A stretch of 64,000 nt of DNA from Pegea sp. RAD2-039. Its lineage: Eukaryota > Chordata > Thaliacea > Salpida > Salpidae. The notes under the pieces were generated by a model. The model was not told the DNA's origin and did not search any database. It saw nothing but the letters and a program-made list of their open reading frames with translations. The stretch is taken from contig JAQGEQ010000048.1 of assembly GCA_034620365.1 (NCBI GenBank), positions 2,219,434-2,283,433 on the forward strand, given 5' to 3'. Positions 1-21,600 of this stretch are shown piece after piece (the first letter of the stretch is position 1; each line of letters begins with the position of its first letter). The position numbers and the translations under genes were made by a program.

Positions 1-2543
1 CAAGAACTTGTGCTTGTGATATAATGCCAAAATAGATTTTTTAAAAATTATTTAAATAAGCTATTACGAGTTTTTTGCAAATAAACTAACAGTAAAAAGT
101 GAATGACACAATTTTATAAAGAGGCTGAGATATTTGTTCAATCAAATTCTTCTGATAATATTCAACAAAATCAAATTAAACAATGCTTCAATCTGAAAAC
201 AGATTAAAGTAAACACAGCTGTCAATTGAAACAGGCGGTACTTAAAATGCCTTTTTCATTTTTTAACAACATTAAAAAATTGAGAGGATATAACCATTTT
301 GGTTAAAGACACAAATGATTATACTAATTAAAGTCAAATAATAAAACTAAAAAAAGTTAGCCAGTTTACAGCAGAAAATAATTTTAGTTTTAATGCATTT
401 TACAAGCATAAGAAAAGTTATATTGAAATGTTAATAACGATTGGTTTGATGCCCTCGATATTAATCTAATTTTAAATCAAAACAATTACAAGAGTTAAAA
501 AACTAAAACAAGTTCAAATTGTTAATAAATTGAAAACTGTATTAAGTAAGACTTTAAAACTTTATAAGAAACAGAATTTAGCTGAAATCTTTTATTTTTC
601 CGACTATTTTTATAACTTTTTTTTTCTCAAACTAGAAGTATATAGTCGAAATATTAGTAGTATTTAAATACGAAGGGTTTCACTTTATTTATAAAAGCAT
701 ATTACTTACAAAATATGTATTTTAACAACTATAAATGGGCTAAGCTAATCTATTAAGCAACATTTAAGATGGGCACGAAAACAACTGAAATATCAAGTTA
801 GAAGAATAATGCTTTTCAAACGCTTAAACTAAAAGTTTTTAGTTGCATTTAAGTCTCATTGAAAATTTTAGAAATTATGATGCTCAACAAGCGGAAATGT
901 AGAGTTATATTATAATTGTGTAACTTTTAATAAAAATGCAGGTATTACAAATAAATCAAGAAAAATTAAAATACATTTTACTACCACAAATGTAAACTCT
1001 TTTAGAAAATAATGTTTCTTTAAAAGATAAAGTAAAAATTCAAGTCAAGTTCGATCACTCGCTTAATAAATACAAAGGACATAAGTTAAAGTCGAATGTA
1101 TGAACTTTATCTTCATATAAGTACTAATAGAGCTAGTTTAAAAAATGTTTAGAATATTTAAGGTAAGATTTCTGTTAAGTTAAAACTGATGGTCTTACAT
1201 AATTACTGGGGAATAGACATAAGAAATCTAAGCTACTTACAAATCTAAAATTTTTTTGTTTAAAAATTTTTCTTTGTAACGTCTTATGGTAACCAGCTTT
1301 TATAATGAGCAACTAGAACTGAGTTCAAATTTTCTTTAGATATTGTTTACCAACTTTTTTATTCATATGCTCATCTTGAACTTTCAGAAGATTTGAAATT
1401 TCATACATGAAAAAGGTTTTTTTGAGGCTTATACGAGAAGAAAACCTCTTGAAAAGGGGAAACTAAATTGTTAAAGTTGTCAAATTAAAAAGTAATTGTG
1501 ATTTACCTAGTCTTTCTGTGAACTTATACCAGTCATTTAAAGGATTTATAAAAAAAATGACTTAAAATAAATAAATTCTTAGTAATATTCTGAATTCGGA
1601 ATAAAGTATATTACTACTTATAGAAGAGGTTTCAAAAGATAAAATAACTAGATTAAACAAAGAAACTCTATAACTTGTTAATGAACCAAAAAATATTTAT
1701 ATTCGGTTAAATAAAAAGATTTTTATAACGGAGCTTACCTAGGCACTAAAAATTTGAAAATTTAATCTTTCTCAATTAAGAAGTCTATATCACTTAAAAA
1801 AAGATACTGCTAAATATAACAATTGTTTTATTTTTTCTACAGGCAATTTTTAAAGCAAAATTTTGCTACTATCAATACAACAATTTTAGGCAACATTTAT
1901 GAAAATAATATATATCCGTATTTGCAAATCTTGTAATAACAAAAGTTTTACAATTAATATGCTTATTTCTTAGCCAGTTTTTATTTCCATGTTTAAAATT
2001 TGTATCATCGACAAAAAACTAGTTTGTAAAAGAACATAAAAATTGAGATAAGATTAAATAAATCTTTCAAAAATGATATAAACAGCATACTTTAGCAAAT
2101 ATATTTAAACACAACCACTCTTTGTGAAATGAATTTATCATAAATTCAGTTACCGTTGGATAGGAGTCGCTAGTTCAGTAATACGAGTTGAACAATTTGC
2201 TTTCATTGCAGTGAGACAAACAATAAACGCTTTTTGGTTGTATTGTAAGAGGTGAGTTTCAGGCCTGTCAATAAAATACTGTATTTAGTTTCTATAGAGA
2301 CAAGAAGTTGTACAGGTCAAATATTTTCTTTATCAAAGCCACACAAAAGCTTTTGATCTGGTATAAAAAGATTATAACAAAGAATAGAAATATAAAAGTT
2401 CACAACAATAGAGATTTTTCCAATTAAAGTTTAGTTGTAAATTTATTACCTGTTCTTATAATTAAAAAATTAGATGAAATTCATTTAATTGAGTTTAAAA
2501 ATTAATGCTTTAATTTTCACTTGAGATAAGTTAAAACACAATT
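1..2543. other. AT-rich stretch without recognisable gene
   Basis: Very AT-rich sequence with frequent stop codons in all frames. I found no open frame with a recognisable motif, no tRNA-like cloverleaf and no obvious tandem repeat. It may be intergenic DNA or the inside of a long intron of a gene outside the window. Confidence 0.5.
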
Positions 2544-2549
2544 TTTATT
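2544..2549 (-). promoter_or_regulatory. Candidate poly(A) signal of the THEG-type gene
   Basis: AATAAA on the minus strand, 43 nt beyond the TGA of the THEG-type gene. The distance is typical of a 3' end signal, but the motif is common in AT-rich DNA. Confidence 0.4.
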
Positions 2550-2592
2550 AAAATTTTAAAAAAATTAGAAAAATTAATTGTTATTATGTTAT

Positions 2593-4933
2593 TCAATAAT
2601 TATTTAATTCCAATTTATTGCCAACTTTAAATAAAAATTGAATAAGCAAGAAATATTTATAAAACCTAACAACAGCTGTAGATAGTTTAATAATCCGTGG
2701 GGATGCAGTTGCTCGTTGAGCCTCTTTAGAAACTGACCAAAATGGGCTTCTATTGTTTTTATATCCTTCTTTATATCCTTTTGGTTGTGAAAGTTGAAAT
2801 GTTCTCGCAGATGGGTTTGACAAACGTGCCATTTGCGATACCTTCATAAAAGTATAAGATGTTAAGTATATTTCGTCACTGTAAAGTCTTAACAAGTTAA
2901 ATCATATTATTATAAAACAACTTAAATACGAAAAACTTAAAAATTTACAAATACTAGATAAAATTATTCTTGGTTTAGATTAAACATTTTTAAAAATTCC
3001 ACGTAGAAGAAATCAAACAGCTAAATTTGGTTATATTTGGTATATTTTGATCCTTACATTTCTTATTGGTGATTCTGCTGAAGTATATTCAAAAAAGTTT
3101 CCATTTTTTTTGACTTTTGGTTTTGATAATTGATTGATTCTATCAGATGCTGAAGCTTTTAAAGATTCTCTGCTTACAAACGACATCACCTAACAACGTA
3201 AAAGCCATAAAAAGTCATCTTGTGTCAAGATTTTAAACAAAGAAATGAAAGTCTTTTAACAAAAATCTTCAAAATTTTTACAAAACATTTGATAGCTCAA
3301 TAATACTGAAGCAAGAATGAGACTCAAAATTTAGAAAAAAACGAAATAAAATATAATGTATTATTTAATCAAACTAATTTTTTAAACAAAAGGGTAACTT
3401 TTGAAAAAAAAGATCCTAACCTCTTGATCAGGAATGTACTGGGAATGATAACTCTTAGATCTTGCTAATTGAGCTGTTCTTGGACGAGTTTTACAGCTTC
3501 TTGCAGCTTTACTTACTTTCCAAATCGATGATTCACGACCATTGTCTTCATCGTCAAGATCTCTTTAAAATTAGCTAATCATAGAATATGAAAGAAAAAT
3601 ATCTCCGAAAACTTAACTACCTACTAGCTTCAAATTTAGAGCTTTGACTTTTAGGAACCGCAAGTGATTTTGTTCTTTCAGATATTTTTGTTTTCAATGT
3701 TGAAGGGTTAACCTTCCAGATACTCGAACTTCTTCCACAGCTGTAATAATGAATATTCACCTGTATAATTTGTTCAAACCTTGATTAGAATTGTAGAATT
3801 TATTAATGACAGCTTTATTTACCTGGTCAAGACTATGTCGTTTTTTTGGTACAGCTAATTTATCTAATCTATCAGTAGATGTAGCTTTTAAAGCTGATCT
3901 ACTAAGAGGTCGAATTGTGTCTTGATTTCCCCACAAGATTCGAGGCCTGTAAGTAAATATTTGTATCAAACTATTTATTACAATAAATGCGAAGGAGGGT
4001 GCCTGAAGAGAGCACCTCTCCCTAACACACATTCTATTATTTCAGTTGCTTTTTTGAGGATCTTTAAGGCTTGCTGTGAAATTAATGAACAACAGAAAAC
4101 AATCTGTCCAGTGACAAGAATTCTATTTTAATAGACTCAAACATTTCACATTAATTAAAAAGATTTAATTAGAAAATAGTTGTAAACAGGCGAGCTTATA
4201 TGTCGTAATTGTTAATAATCTTTATCACGTGATTTTTACAATTCACTTTCAAAATTATTCTACTAGAAAACAAATAAATATTTTTATTATTTAATTTAAA
4301 CACAACTCAAAGAATTTTCATGATTCTTGATTATATGTGTAGTCATGTAAAACCTTCATAAACAATGTTATGAGAATTGGAAATTATAATAAAAACTTGT
4401 ATTCAGGTAAAATGTTTGTTTAGGTAAATACACATGTATACAGAAAGTATTTTATAATTTATCATTACTTTTTATAACTCTTTTATTGATCATTTAAACA
4501 AAACACTGATAGCCTATTTTTCAATGTGCTACAAAGTCTTACCCATAATCGGTCAACCATATCCTTTTTGATTGTTTGCATTTAGCCAATTCATGTATTC
4601 TAGGCTTTCTATAACGGCAAAATATTTGTTTTTACTTTTGGCTGTTTATTTAGCATATCTCTTAGATAGTTTATTGCTCATCTTTTATTTATTTTAAGGG
4701 AACAAATAAGTTTAAATGCTGCAGACTTTGAAACTATTGATAAATTGCGCCATTATAAAATGAAAAAAAAATATTAACTTTTTAGTCGTATATCCAACTA
4801 GTTTTTCAAGATTTATTAAGTTAGTTTTTTGTCGAAACTTTAATTAATTTCTTAGAAACTAGTAAAATAAAGAAGATTTAACTCACGCTCTTAGGTTTGG
4901 TGGTGATCTCATTTTAGTGACTTCTGAACACAT
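2593..4933 (-). CDS. THEG/SPMAP2-type sperm microtubule-associated repeat protein, six exons
   Basis: Seen: exons 4887-4933, 3823-3946, 3621-3760, 3421-3562, 3058-3189 and 2593-2841 join in frame (834 nt, 277 aa) with GT-AG introns of 940, 62, 58, 231 and 216 nt. The start MCSEVTK fits exon 1 and the TGA is at 2593-2595. The product carries about five degenerate repeats of the THEG kind: a W-x-V/L-S core followed by A-x-x-S/T-x-R-x-x-x-L-A-x-P-K. Examples are IRPLSRSALKATSTDRLDKL, SSIWKVSKAARSCKTRPRT and FWSVSKEAQRATASPRI. Known: THEG (SPMAP2) family proteins are made in male germ cells, and members sit on sperm axonemal microtubules. Inference: a sperm or ciliary microtubule-binding protein. 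I cannot say whether it is orthologous to SPMAP2 or SPMAP2L. It is divergent from the transporter gene to its right. The 5' exon is the least certain part. Confidence 0.8.
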
Positions 4934-6893
4934 GATGGTTGTCGTTTAAAGCTATTGTGAAATTAAAAAAGTTAAAAAACTTCATGAAATTGTTAATCGA
5001 ACATTTGTAGCTGCTTAAACATTACTCTAATAAAGCTTAAATACCATACTTACGAGATACTTAATTTGTCCAGTGCGTAACTTCTAAATAAATGATAAGC
5101 TTTAAGCTTGTAAATGTTTCATTTGTAATGATTTAAAATGTTTTCTAACATTTCAATTTTCAAAAAATTAATATAAGGTTTTATCAATTACTTTTTTCTA
5201 TATATTCATAACCGTAATCTTAGTTGGATTTGAACTTCTTAAATAAACTTATTGAATAAATACTTATCCATAAGTACTTCCATATGAATTATTAAGACAA
5301 ATATTATGAGAATAAAAGTTCTTTCAAATCATTAGTTAAAAAGCTAGTCAGGTAAAAACCTTACTGATGTTATTAGAGATTATAATTAAAAATTACACAA
5401 ATGAGCTGAATTATGTAATAACGGAGCCAAAAAAAAAAAACTTGAAAAGCAAATGAAGCGAACTTATGTTAATCATAAGCTAAAACATTTGATAAAATAT
5501 TTTAATTAAGACAAATAAAACCTAAAAACACGAGTATGCTTAGTCTCAAAGATACTTAATTTTGTATAAATTTCAGTTTGATTCCCGAAAAGCTAATAAA
5601 AGTTCACAAAGCTGACAAAAATAAATACTAATAATTGACAAAACCAAAAGCTAACAAATATTTTAAGTACCTATACAGCAGCTGTTCTCATTACACTAAA
5701 AAGTTTAAATGAGGTGAGATGAAACTATTGCATCAACGTCGACTGTGAACGAAAGTCTTGTGACAATAGTGAAATAGTTATAAGCTCAGACTAAAGCGAC
5801 GCTTATATTGTAGTGATGAGTTTGTTGAGGGTTTGTGTTCGGCTTAAACAGTAGAAGTTGAAACTCGTTAAATAAATACTTTCAATAATCAAGCAGAACA
5901 TGTTGAAAGTTAAAACGTCTTGAAAGTTATACAAAAGATTTTAAGCAAACATCTTTTTCTTCATACGATTGTAGTTTGAAAATATTTTTAAAATTCTAAA
6001 AACTAAACGGCGTTAATAAATTGTTGCATAGTACAAAAATTTTACAAAAAATGTTTATTTTAATAACATAATAATAACATTATTTTTTAAACATTTTATA
6101 TTGATGATAAGTAGCAACAAGAAAAACAGAATTTACCTAAGGCCATGCAAGTAAAAAATAAAAGCAGAAAAAATACTTGATATAAACAAAGTTCTGATAA
6201 TAATTTTTTTGTGTAACGTTTATATGAGCTTTAACACAAATATTGTTTAATTTAGTTTTACCCAAAAGGACCAAAGTCCTTTTCTTAGTCATTTTACTAT
6301 TAAAAAACAATTTATGATGTTCAGTCAAGCTTTACATAGGAAATTACGCTTTTAAAACTACATTTGGAACAAGACTTTAATTGATTAAGAAATGCCAATG
6401 TATTCTTCAAATCTTTTTTAGCAAAAAACATTTTCATTTTTCGGTTTCAAAACAGTAAGCTTGTCATAAAATGCTTTTTAAACCATATTTCTTGAAAAAT
6501 ATTATTCAAAAATATAATTTGAGTTTAACAGCGGTCGAGAAACCTGTCAAAGAAAGAATAAATTAATATTCAGTTAATTTGAGAAAAACAAAAACAGTTT
6601 TTTATTAACTTGCTTAGTTCGTAATTTTTAAAAAGATGTAAATAAGTTTTAGCTAGATCAATTTAGAGAGTTTCAAAATAAGTTTTCTTGTTCTTTTGAT
6701 AAGTTTTATCTTTTATATTTTTCAATATATTATATTTCAACAAATTTGTTACAACAGTTAGGTATTTTAAAAAGTATACGAAATCTGTTTATGCAACTGT
6801 CTGAGGTATAAACAAATATAAAAATATTTTTCATTCTTAAGACACAAGTTTTAGATAATTGATGTTTTTTATAATCTAAACAGTCTACTAAAG
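4934..6893. other. Divergent intergenic region between the THEG-type gene and the ABCC5-type gene
   Basis: About 2 kb with no supported coding sequence. It should hold the promoters of both flanking genes, which point away from each other. The part around 5690-5860 is less AT-rich than its surroundings and could be a promoter or untranslated exon. A TATA-like run lies near 6817-6824, about 70 nt before the transporter ATG, but such runs are frequent here. A 63-codon frame at 6137-6328 (-) has no recognisable content. Confidence 0.45.
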
Positions 6894-16086
<9,193 letters not shown>

Positions 16087-17411
16087 AAAAAGGATGAAAA
16101 CACAATTTAAAAAATAAGTTTGTGGTGGGCAGAACTTTGTTTCTCGATGAAATAATCGGAGCGTAGGTTGGTTATAGAAACAGTATAACAAATCTTAAAC
16201 CGTATTTTGACAACAAATGAGTTGATCTGATAGAAATTTGTAACTTCTGCTTTTATGGAGTAATTACTTGATATTTTATTTGACGTCTATTTTACTTTTC
16301 GTGAATCATTTGAACACGCCTGTGATTGAGTAATATAGAATTAAATCTTTCTTTTGATTTAAATTGAGTGAAATAAAAATGCGTCCTTTAGTGACAACTT
16401 CATTAGAACTTAGTCGACTAGCGCTTCGATTATCAAAATTTACTTTAAAAACTAAATTTCAATTTATGGTAAAAGAAGTGAAAATCGTAAACATAAAATG
16501 TGGAAGCGTCCTTCTACAAGTAACCTTCCTCGGTGATAGCTTCAATGGAGATGTTATCTTTAAGTTTATAGTTACAAATAGTAAACTATATATAGGTTGA
16601 ATGAAAACTAATGTTGCAAAATATGCAGCAAACCTAATAGTTACATTTTGAAGTAGGCAGACAACGTTAAAAACACTTCAAGTTTTTTTAACTGAAAAAA
16701 TACAGTTTAAAAAATCGATAAAAATATCTAAAGTTTCTGTGAGTTTATTAAACAATTGGACGGACTAATAGTGTATTCTCGAATGAAAGCAACATACCAA
16801 AATAAGTTTGCACTTTTTAAAACAACAAAGTTTATGAATAGAATACCAACAGGTATAAAAATATTACAAATAGTTCTACTTAATGTGCATGTGGAGCAGA
16901 GTTTAAAAAAGACGGCAATCATACGCATATTGGAAATATTGAGTACAAATGGTGAGAAGTTGAGTTAAAAGTTGAAATATCCTTTATTCGACTATATTAT
17001 CGAAACAAGTAGAAAGAGAAAGAAATTTGGTTTCTTAATGGCAAGTAAATTTTGCCAATTTTGATGAAAATCTTGAAAGCTTAGAAACGGAGTTGTTATA
17101 TTATATCTAAAATTAAAAAAATAATTTAATCAAAAGAACAAATAATTTGATATAACTTTAAAATTAGAAATTTGCTCCACAGTTTGTACCATAAACAAAT
17201 GGTTTTAAATTTGACATACAAGAAATTAAACAAGTTTTTGGGAGTACGAGACATTGATGGGTTCAAGTTTCTATCGTCGGAATTTATTTCTTGTTTTAGT
17301 GGATAATAAATACAATTCAGCATAAAAATAACATTTTTATTTTTGAAGCTTCGATTAAAGATATTGACAAACTTTTATTAAAACTAATTCAATCAAATAT
17401 ACTTACGATGA
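16087..17411. other. Convergent 3' region between the ABCC5-type and ARHGAP19-type genes
   Basis: The two genes converge here. An AATAAA on the plus strand at 16372-16377, 286 nt past the transporter stop, is a possible transporter poly(A) signal. TTTATT at 17374-17379 reads AATAAA for the RhoGAP gene, 33 nt past its stop. Short open frames at 16364-16600 (+) and 16756-16968 (+) show no recognisable domain and overlap the expected 3' UTR, so I do not call them genes. Confidence 0.45.
17401..17406 (-). other. Perfect splice donor immediately after the ARHGAP19-type stop codon
   Basis: The minus strand reads TGA, then TCATC, then GTAAGT. If used, it would remove part of the 3' UTR. A junction this close behind the stop would not be expected to trigger nonsense-mediated decay. 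It may also be chance. Confidence 0.35.
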
Positions 17412-18632
17412 TCAAACAAGAGTTTCTTTGAGGTCTTCACACGAGTTGCACTCTTTCAACGGCTTCTTTTTCTTCAGCAAACCATTAACACTACGATGAC
17501 GTTTGTGAGACTTTTTGCTCTTTCCCTCAAAATTTATGGCATCTTTGTGTTTGCCGAAATTTTTTAGCATCTTCTGCTTGCTAGCAGAATCTGGAAGCGA
17601 GGAAACAGTTTCAAATAATTTATCAAGTGCATCAACTGTTGTTTGTTGTGATGATTCTTGATATCGAGAAACTGTTCGCTTAACAGCACTTGAAGGAGCA
17701 ACCAGTTTTGTCGATGAAACAGTAGGTGATAAACAGCTTGGCGTTTCTTTGAAAGGAAAATATGCTCTAGCAGCTTCTCGAATGTAAATAGGGGCATGGA
17801 AAATATTTTGTGAATAACGAATCATAAAAGCGACATGGTCGTTGAGTAATGAAACATTTTCTTTTAGATCACTCGGTTTCATATTTTTAGGCCAAATAAT
17901 ATGAGGAGTGAACATAACGGAGAGATTTAAAGCTGTCATTTTGTTTTCTGCTTGGCATTTAGCAGTTCGATAGAGCAAGTTTATAATTCCACGAAGAAGT
18001 TCTCTATATGAAGTAGGTAGAAGCAGTAAAATCAGTTGTAAACATTCAATTCTTTTTTGTTTATTTACTTCCAATTTGTCAGTTTGAGGATTTTTTATAA
18101 ACAGCTTGGCAATTTGAAGATGAGAATCAAAGTATTTTGTAGGAATTAATAAAGGCTCAACTAATTGACTTAAATATGTCTTTAAGGCTCCAGCAGCTTC
18201 AACTGGTTTAAAATTACTTTTATCAAAATCAATATATGCTCCAGTACCTAATGCAGTCATCAACTGTTGTTGTCTGTTATTACTTCCAGGTTTTCTAAAT
18301 AATCCTTCCACATTAAGGTTCTTATAGAGAAAATCAGTTAATTGTCTGATTTGTGAAACTAAATCATTATTAACTTCTAGCAACTGTTCTTTGTCTTCTT
18401 TTTTCTTACTTAGAACATCCCAAAACTTTTTTGAATACTTTTTTTCATTATCAACATTTTTAAGATTAAATTGTCCACAGATGGAATCAAGTTGTGTTCC
18501 AGGAAGATCAAGATGTCGAGTCAAATGACTTACAATCAACTGCTCAAAATCATCATATTTCTCAAACTTTAATTTGATGACATGGAAGTCAGGGTCTGAA
18601 TACTTACGCTTGATAGGTGTTGCTTCACTCAT
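17412..18632 (-). CDS. ARHGAP19: ARHGAP19-type Rho GTPase-activating protein, single exon
   Basis: Seen: one uninterrupted 406-codon frame, ATG at 18632 and TGA at 17412-17414. A RhoGAP domain covers about residues 85-275. The arginine finger is R113 in VEGLFRKPG, and the ANKMTALNLSVMFTPHIIWP block follows (compare NKMSAYNLALMFAPHVLWP in the vertebrate protein). After the domain come a YIREAAR block and a C-terminal basic patch with HKRHRSVNGLLKKKK. Known: ARHGAP19 stimulates GTP hydrolysis by RhoA and acts in cytokinesis; the human protein is 494 aa and encoded by many exons. The C-terminal similarity outside the GAP fold is what points to ARHGAP19 rather than another GAP. Odd: no intron, in a region where neighbours have dozens, and a perfect GTAAGT lies just after the stop. 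Confidence 0.9.
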   Translation of the reverse strand: MSEATPIKRKYSDPDFHVIKLKFEKYDDFEQLIVSHLTRHLDLPGTQLDSICGQFNLKNVDNEKKYSKKFWDVLSKKKEDKEQLLEVNNDLVSQIRQLTDFLYKNLNVEGLFRKPGSNNRQQQLMTALGTGAYIDFDKSNFKPVEAAGALKTYLSQLVEPLLIPTKYFDSHLQIAKLFIKNPQTDKLEVNKQKRIECLQLILLLLPTSYRELLRGIINLLYRTAKCQAENKMTALNLSVMFTPHIIWPKNMKPSDLKENVSLLNDHVAFMIRYSQNIFHAPIYIREAARAYFPFKETPSCLSPTVSSTKLVAPSSAVKRTVSRYQESSQQTTVDALDKLFETVSSLPDSASKQKMLKNFGKHKDAINFEGKSKKSHKRHRSVNGLLKKKKPLKECNSCEDLKETLV

Positions 18633-21600
18633 AATAAATCATAAAACCATATAATTAAGTATTAGAATATACTAGAAAAGAAAATAACCAATTTGATATT
18701 AATTGTTTATAAAAATAAATAGTTCAATATGTTTTAGAATGAGACTTAAAGTAAAAACTTGATTACTATGTACAAATGAAAAGATTTGATTAAAATAATT
18801 ATAATTCAGATAAAGAATAAACTTTTGACAATAGAATGTTTGGATGGAAGCATATAATTTATATAGCTTGTAATAAGTAAGAATATGTAAGAATTTTATT
18901 AATGACAAAAAACTAATTAATATAAGAAATAGCAAACCTACAAAATAATAGTTACTTATAGTTATTTTTGTTACATAAGTTAAATGAACTTCTTAAATTG
19001 TTCAAAAATAGACTTTAAAAACAAACATAAAAATTGATTATAATATTAAAAAAAAATTGTCAAATATTTAAATTATATGTCTAAGGAAATTTATACTTTA
19101 AGATGTTTATGTAATAGTTAACTTTTACTCATACTAAAGTTTATACTTTAACTTTTATTATGATTTAATGTATATCAATAATCTTATCATTAAGTAATTA
19201 ATGTTAAATAGCCAATTTAAATAAAACAAATGAAAATAAACAAATTGTTCTACTATCATTATAAACTGAATAATTAAAGTAAATTTAATAAACTTAGTAT
19301 TAGCTATTAACAAACTAAAAAAATGCTTTATTTAAGGCTTTTCTTCTACCTAACCTACCAACATGTCTTTATACAATATTTTAAAAATTCTTCATGGCTT
19401 TAACAAAATTACATGATTAAGCTGGTAGATTTAATAAATTACATTTTTTTATAAAGTAGAAAAAAGTTTAGCAATTATAATAATTCAAAAGTGATCAATA
19501 CATGATAATAAAATGAAATATGATGAAAAAATCATAATACAACAAGTAAAACTACAAAAGCTTCTACAATAAATATATAAATATTTTTAAATAAGAAATA
19601 TGTTTCAAAAGTTTTTAAACTATTTAACTAACAAAAGAAGTTACTAGTAAAAAATAATCAAAAAAATATTGAAAGTATAACTAGAATATTCTATATAACT
19701 AGAAAAAATGATAATTTATTGAAAGAAAGTATTAAGTTGATAAAAATGAGAGCATTTGATGTCCATATTCGTAAACGAGCAGAAAAATAGCAAAAACCAT
19801 AATATAAATCGTAAATAAATGAAATATAAAAATAAATATCATAAATAAAATTTAATTAAAAAAAATTTCAAACAATAATAATTATATGCAAATGTTTTAA
19901 AAGAATGCAATCAATATACTAATTTACTGTGCTTATGCAAACAAAAATATTTAAATCATCCTATCAGTTTAAAGTTGGCGGTGAAGGCTATAATCAAAAA
20001 ATGGTTTAAAATTTCAATAAAACCTAAATAATTATACCTATCAAAAGATTTTTATTACCCTTTCAAAAGGATAAAAATAACGTAAAATAAATTTTAATAA
20101 TTATACTAAATAATATGCTTATTTAATCGTTTTATTAGTAATGTCAAATCTTAGTTATACAGTTTGTTTGCTTTGTACAATAACTTAAAAAATTTAAATT
20201 AAGTTTATAATTTGCTACTTTCAAAATCAAACGATTTTTGTTTTATTTTTAAAATCTGTATATTTAATGAAATATAATATAACATATAATGCAAATTGAA
20301 TTAAAGTTGTAAGTCTTTTTAAAAGTTTAAGTCTTTTGTAAAGGCTTTTCTAATGATATTCACATGATATTGCAAAGCAAAGTAAGCATAATAAATGCGT
20401 TTCTTTATATTTTTAATAAATTTTGTATGATTTATGCAGTGATTTAAAGTTTCTACTTCCGACAAGAAAGGTAGAAGGATCTCATTATTCTTGTTGATCA
20501 CAACACCTCTAGGAGAAGCACAACACTGAATTTAGACCTGGAGTTGGAGCCTCCAATTTATCACTATGATCAGTGTTGTTCTGGTAGCTCCTGCGATGCG
20601 AGTCGGACGCATCTGTATTAGTCCGTCTGTTCTGCTGCATAACCTTATTGGCGTATAGAGTGGAATCCTGCTGCATGGCAAGACATCCAAAATTTCTACC
20701 TTGGTGTGCATGGCCGTTATTGGTCGAAGCAGACGAAAAAATTGGTCTTTCTCTCGATTAATCAAATGTTATTTTCACATTTACAACAAACAGAGGGTAA
20801 GGAAACCATTGAAATGTTTTATAGTGGGTTGAGTATTTTGACTGAGTTTAAAAGGACTGCTTCAAGTGTAAATAATCAACTTTACTTTTACAATGCAGTT
20901 TAAATATCTTATGAAGCTTGTATTTGCACGAGTTCTTCTTTCATTCCTTTTACTGGATTTTTGTTATATTTCATTTCATGTTTTCAATCCTTGATCTTAT
21001 TTTTCCGCTTAACGTCAGACTCCTAATTTTAAATTAACTGATTTCTTTCAATCAAGCTTGCACAATATAGTTAAATAGATTAAAGAATTTAGACATGATT
21101 GATTGGAATAAGGACAATGACTGGTAGGAACACTAGGAATAATACCAAACTAGATTTGTGGAAAAGGCAAGTTAAACAATTAAGTTTTGAAAAACGTATA
21201 AGCTCACAAATAAAAGACATAGAAAAACGTCCAAAGCATTTTTACTAACATAACCATTTAAAGTAGGTAATTGTGTAAAGATAGAACTGAAAGTTTAAAA
21301 TTTAATGATAATAAGAAATTAAATAGATAATAGCAAAAAGATTATTGTTTGTTAACAGAAAGTATGATGTATAGAATAAATGAGTAAAAATTAAAACACT
21401 TGTATTAAAATGTACAGCTTTTTTCGTGCAACTTACTTACTGACCAGGTTTTTAGTGAGAAACTACATTTAGATAATAAGGTATAGTAAAATTAATGAGT
21501 TTTTCACTCCAAATGATTATAGAATTGTATAAATATTGTTTAAAGTCAAAGAAGCAAAGTTTCGTTTTTCAACATATGATTTTATTTTGCTTTATAGTTA

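Noticed and set aside
3947-4032. Upstream extension of the THEG exon frame to an ATG at 4032
   Set aside because: A good acceptor at 3947-3950 and an in-phase first exon at 4887-4933 explain the start better; the extension has no repeat similarity.
16364-16968. Two open frames (78 and 70 codons) past the transporter stop
   Set aside because: No recognisable motif, low-complexity AT-rich codon use, and position within the expected 3' UTR of the transporter.
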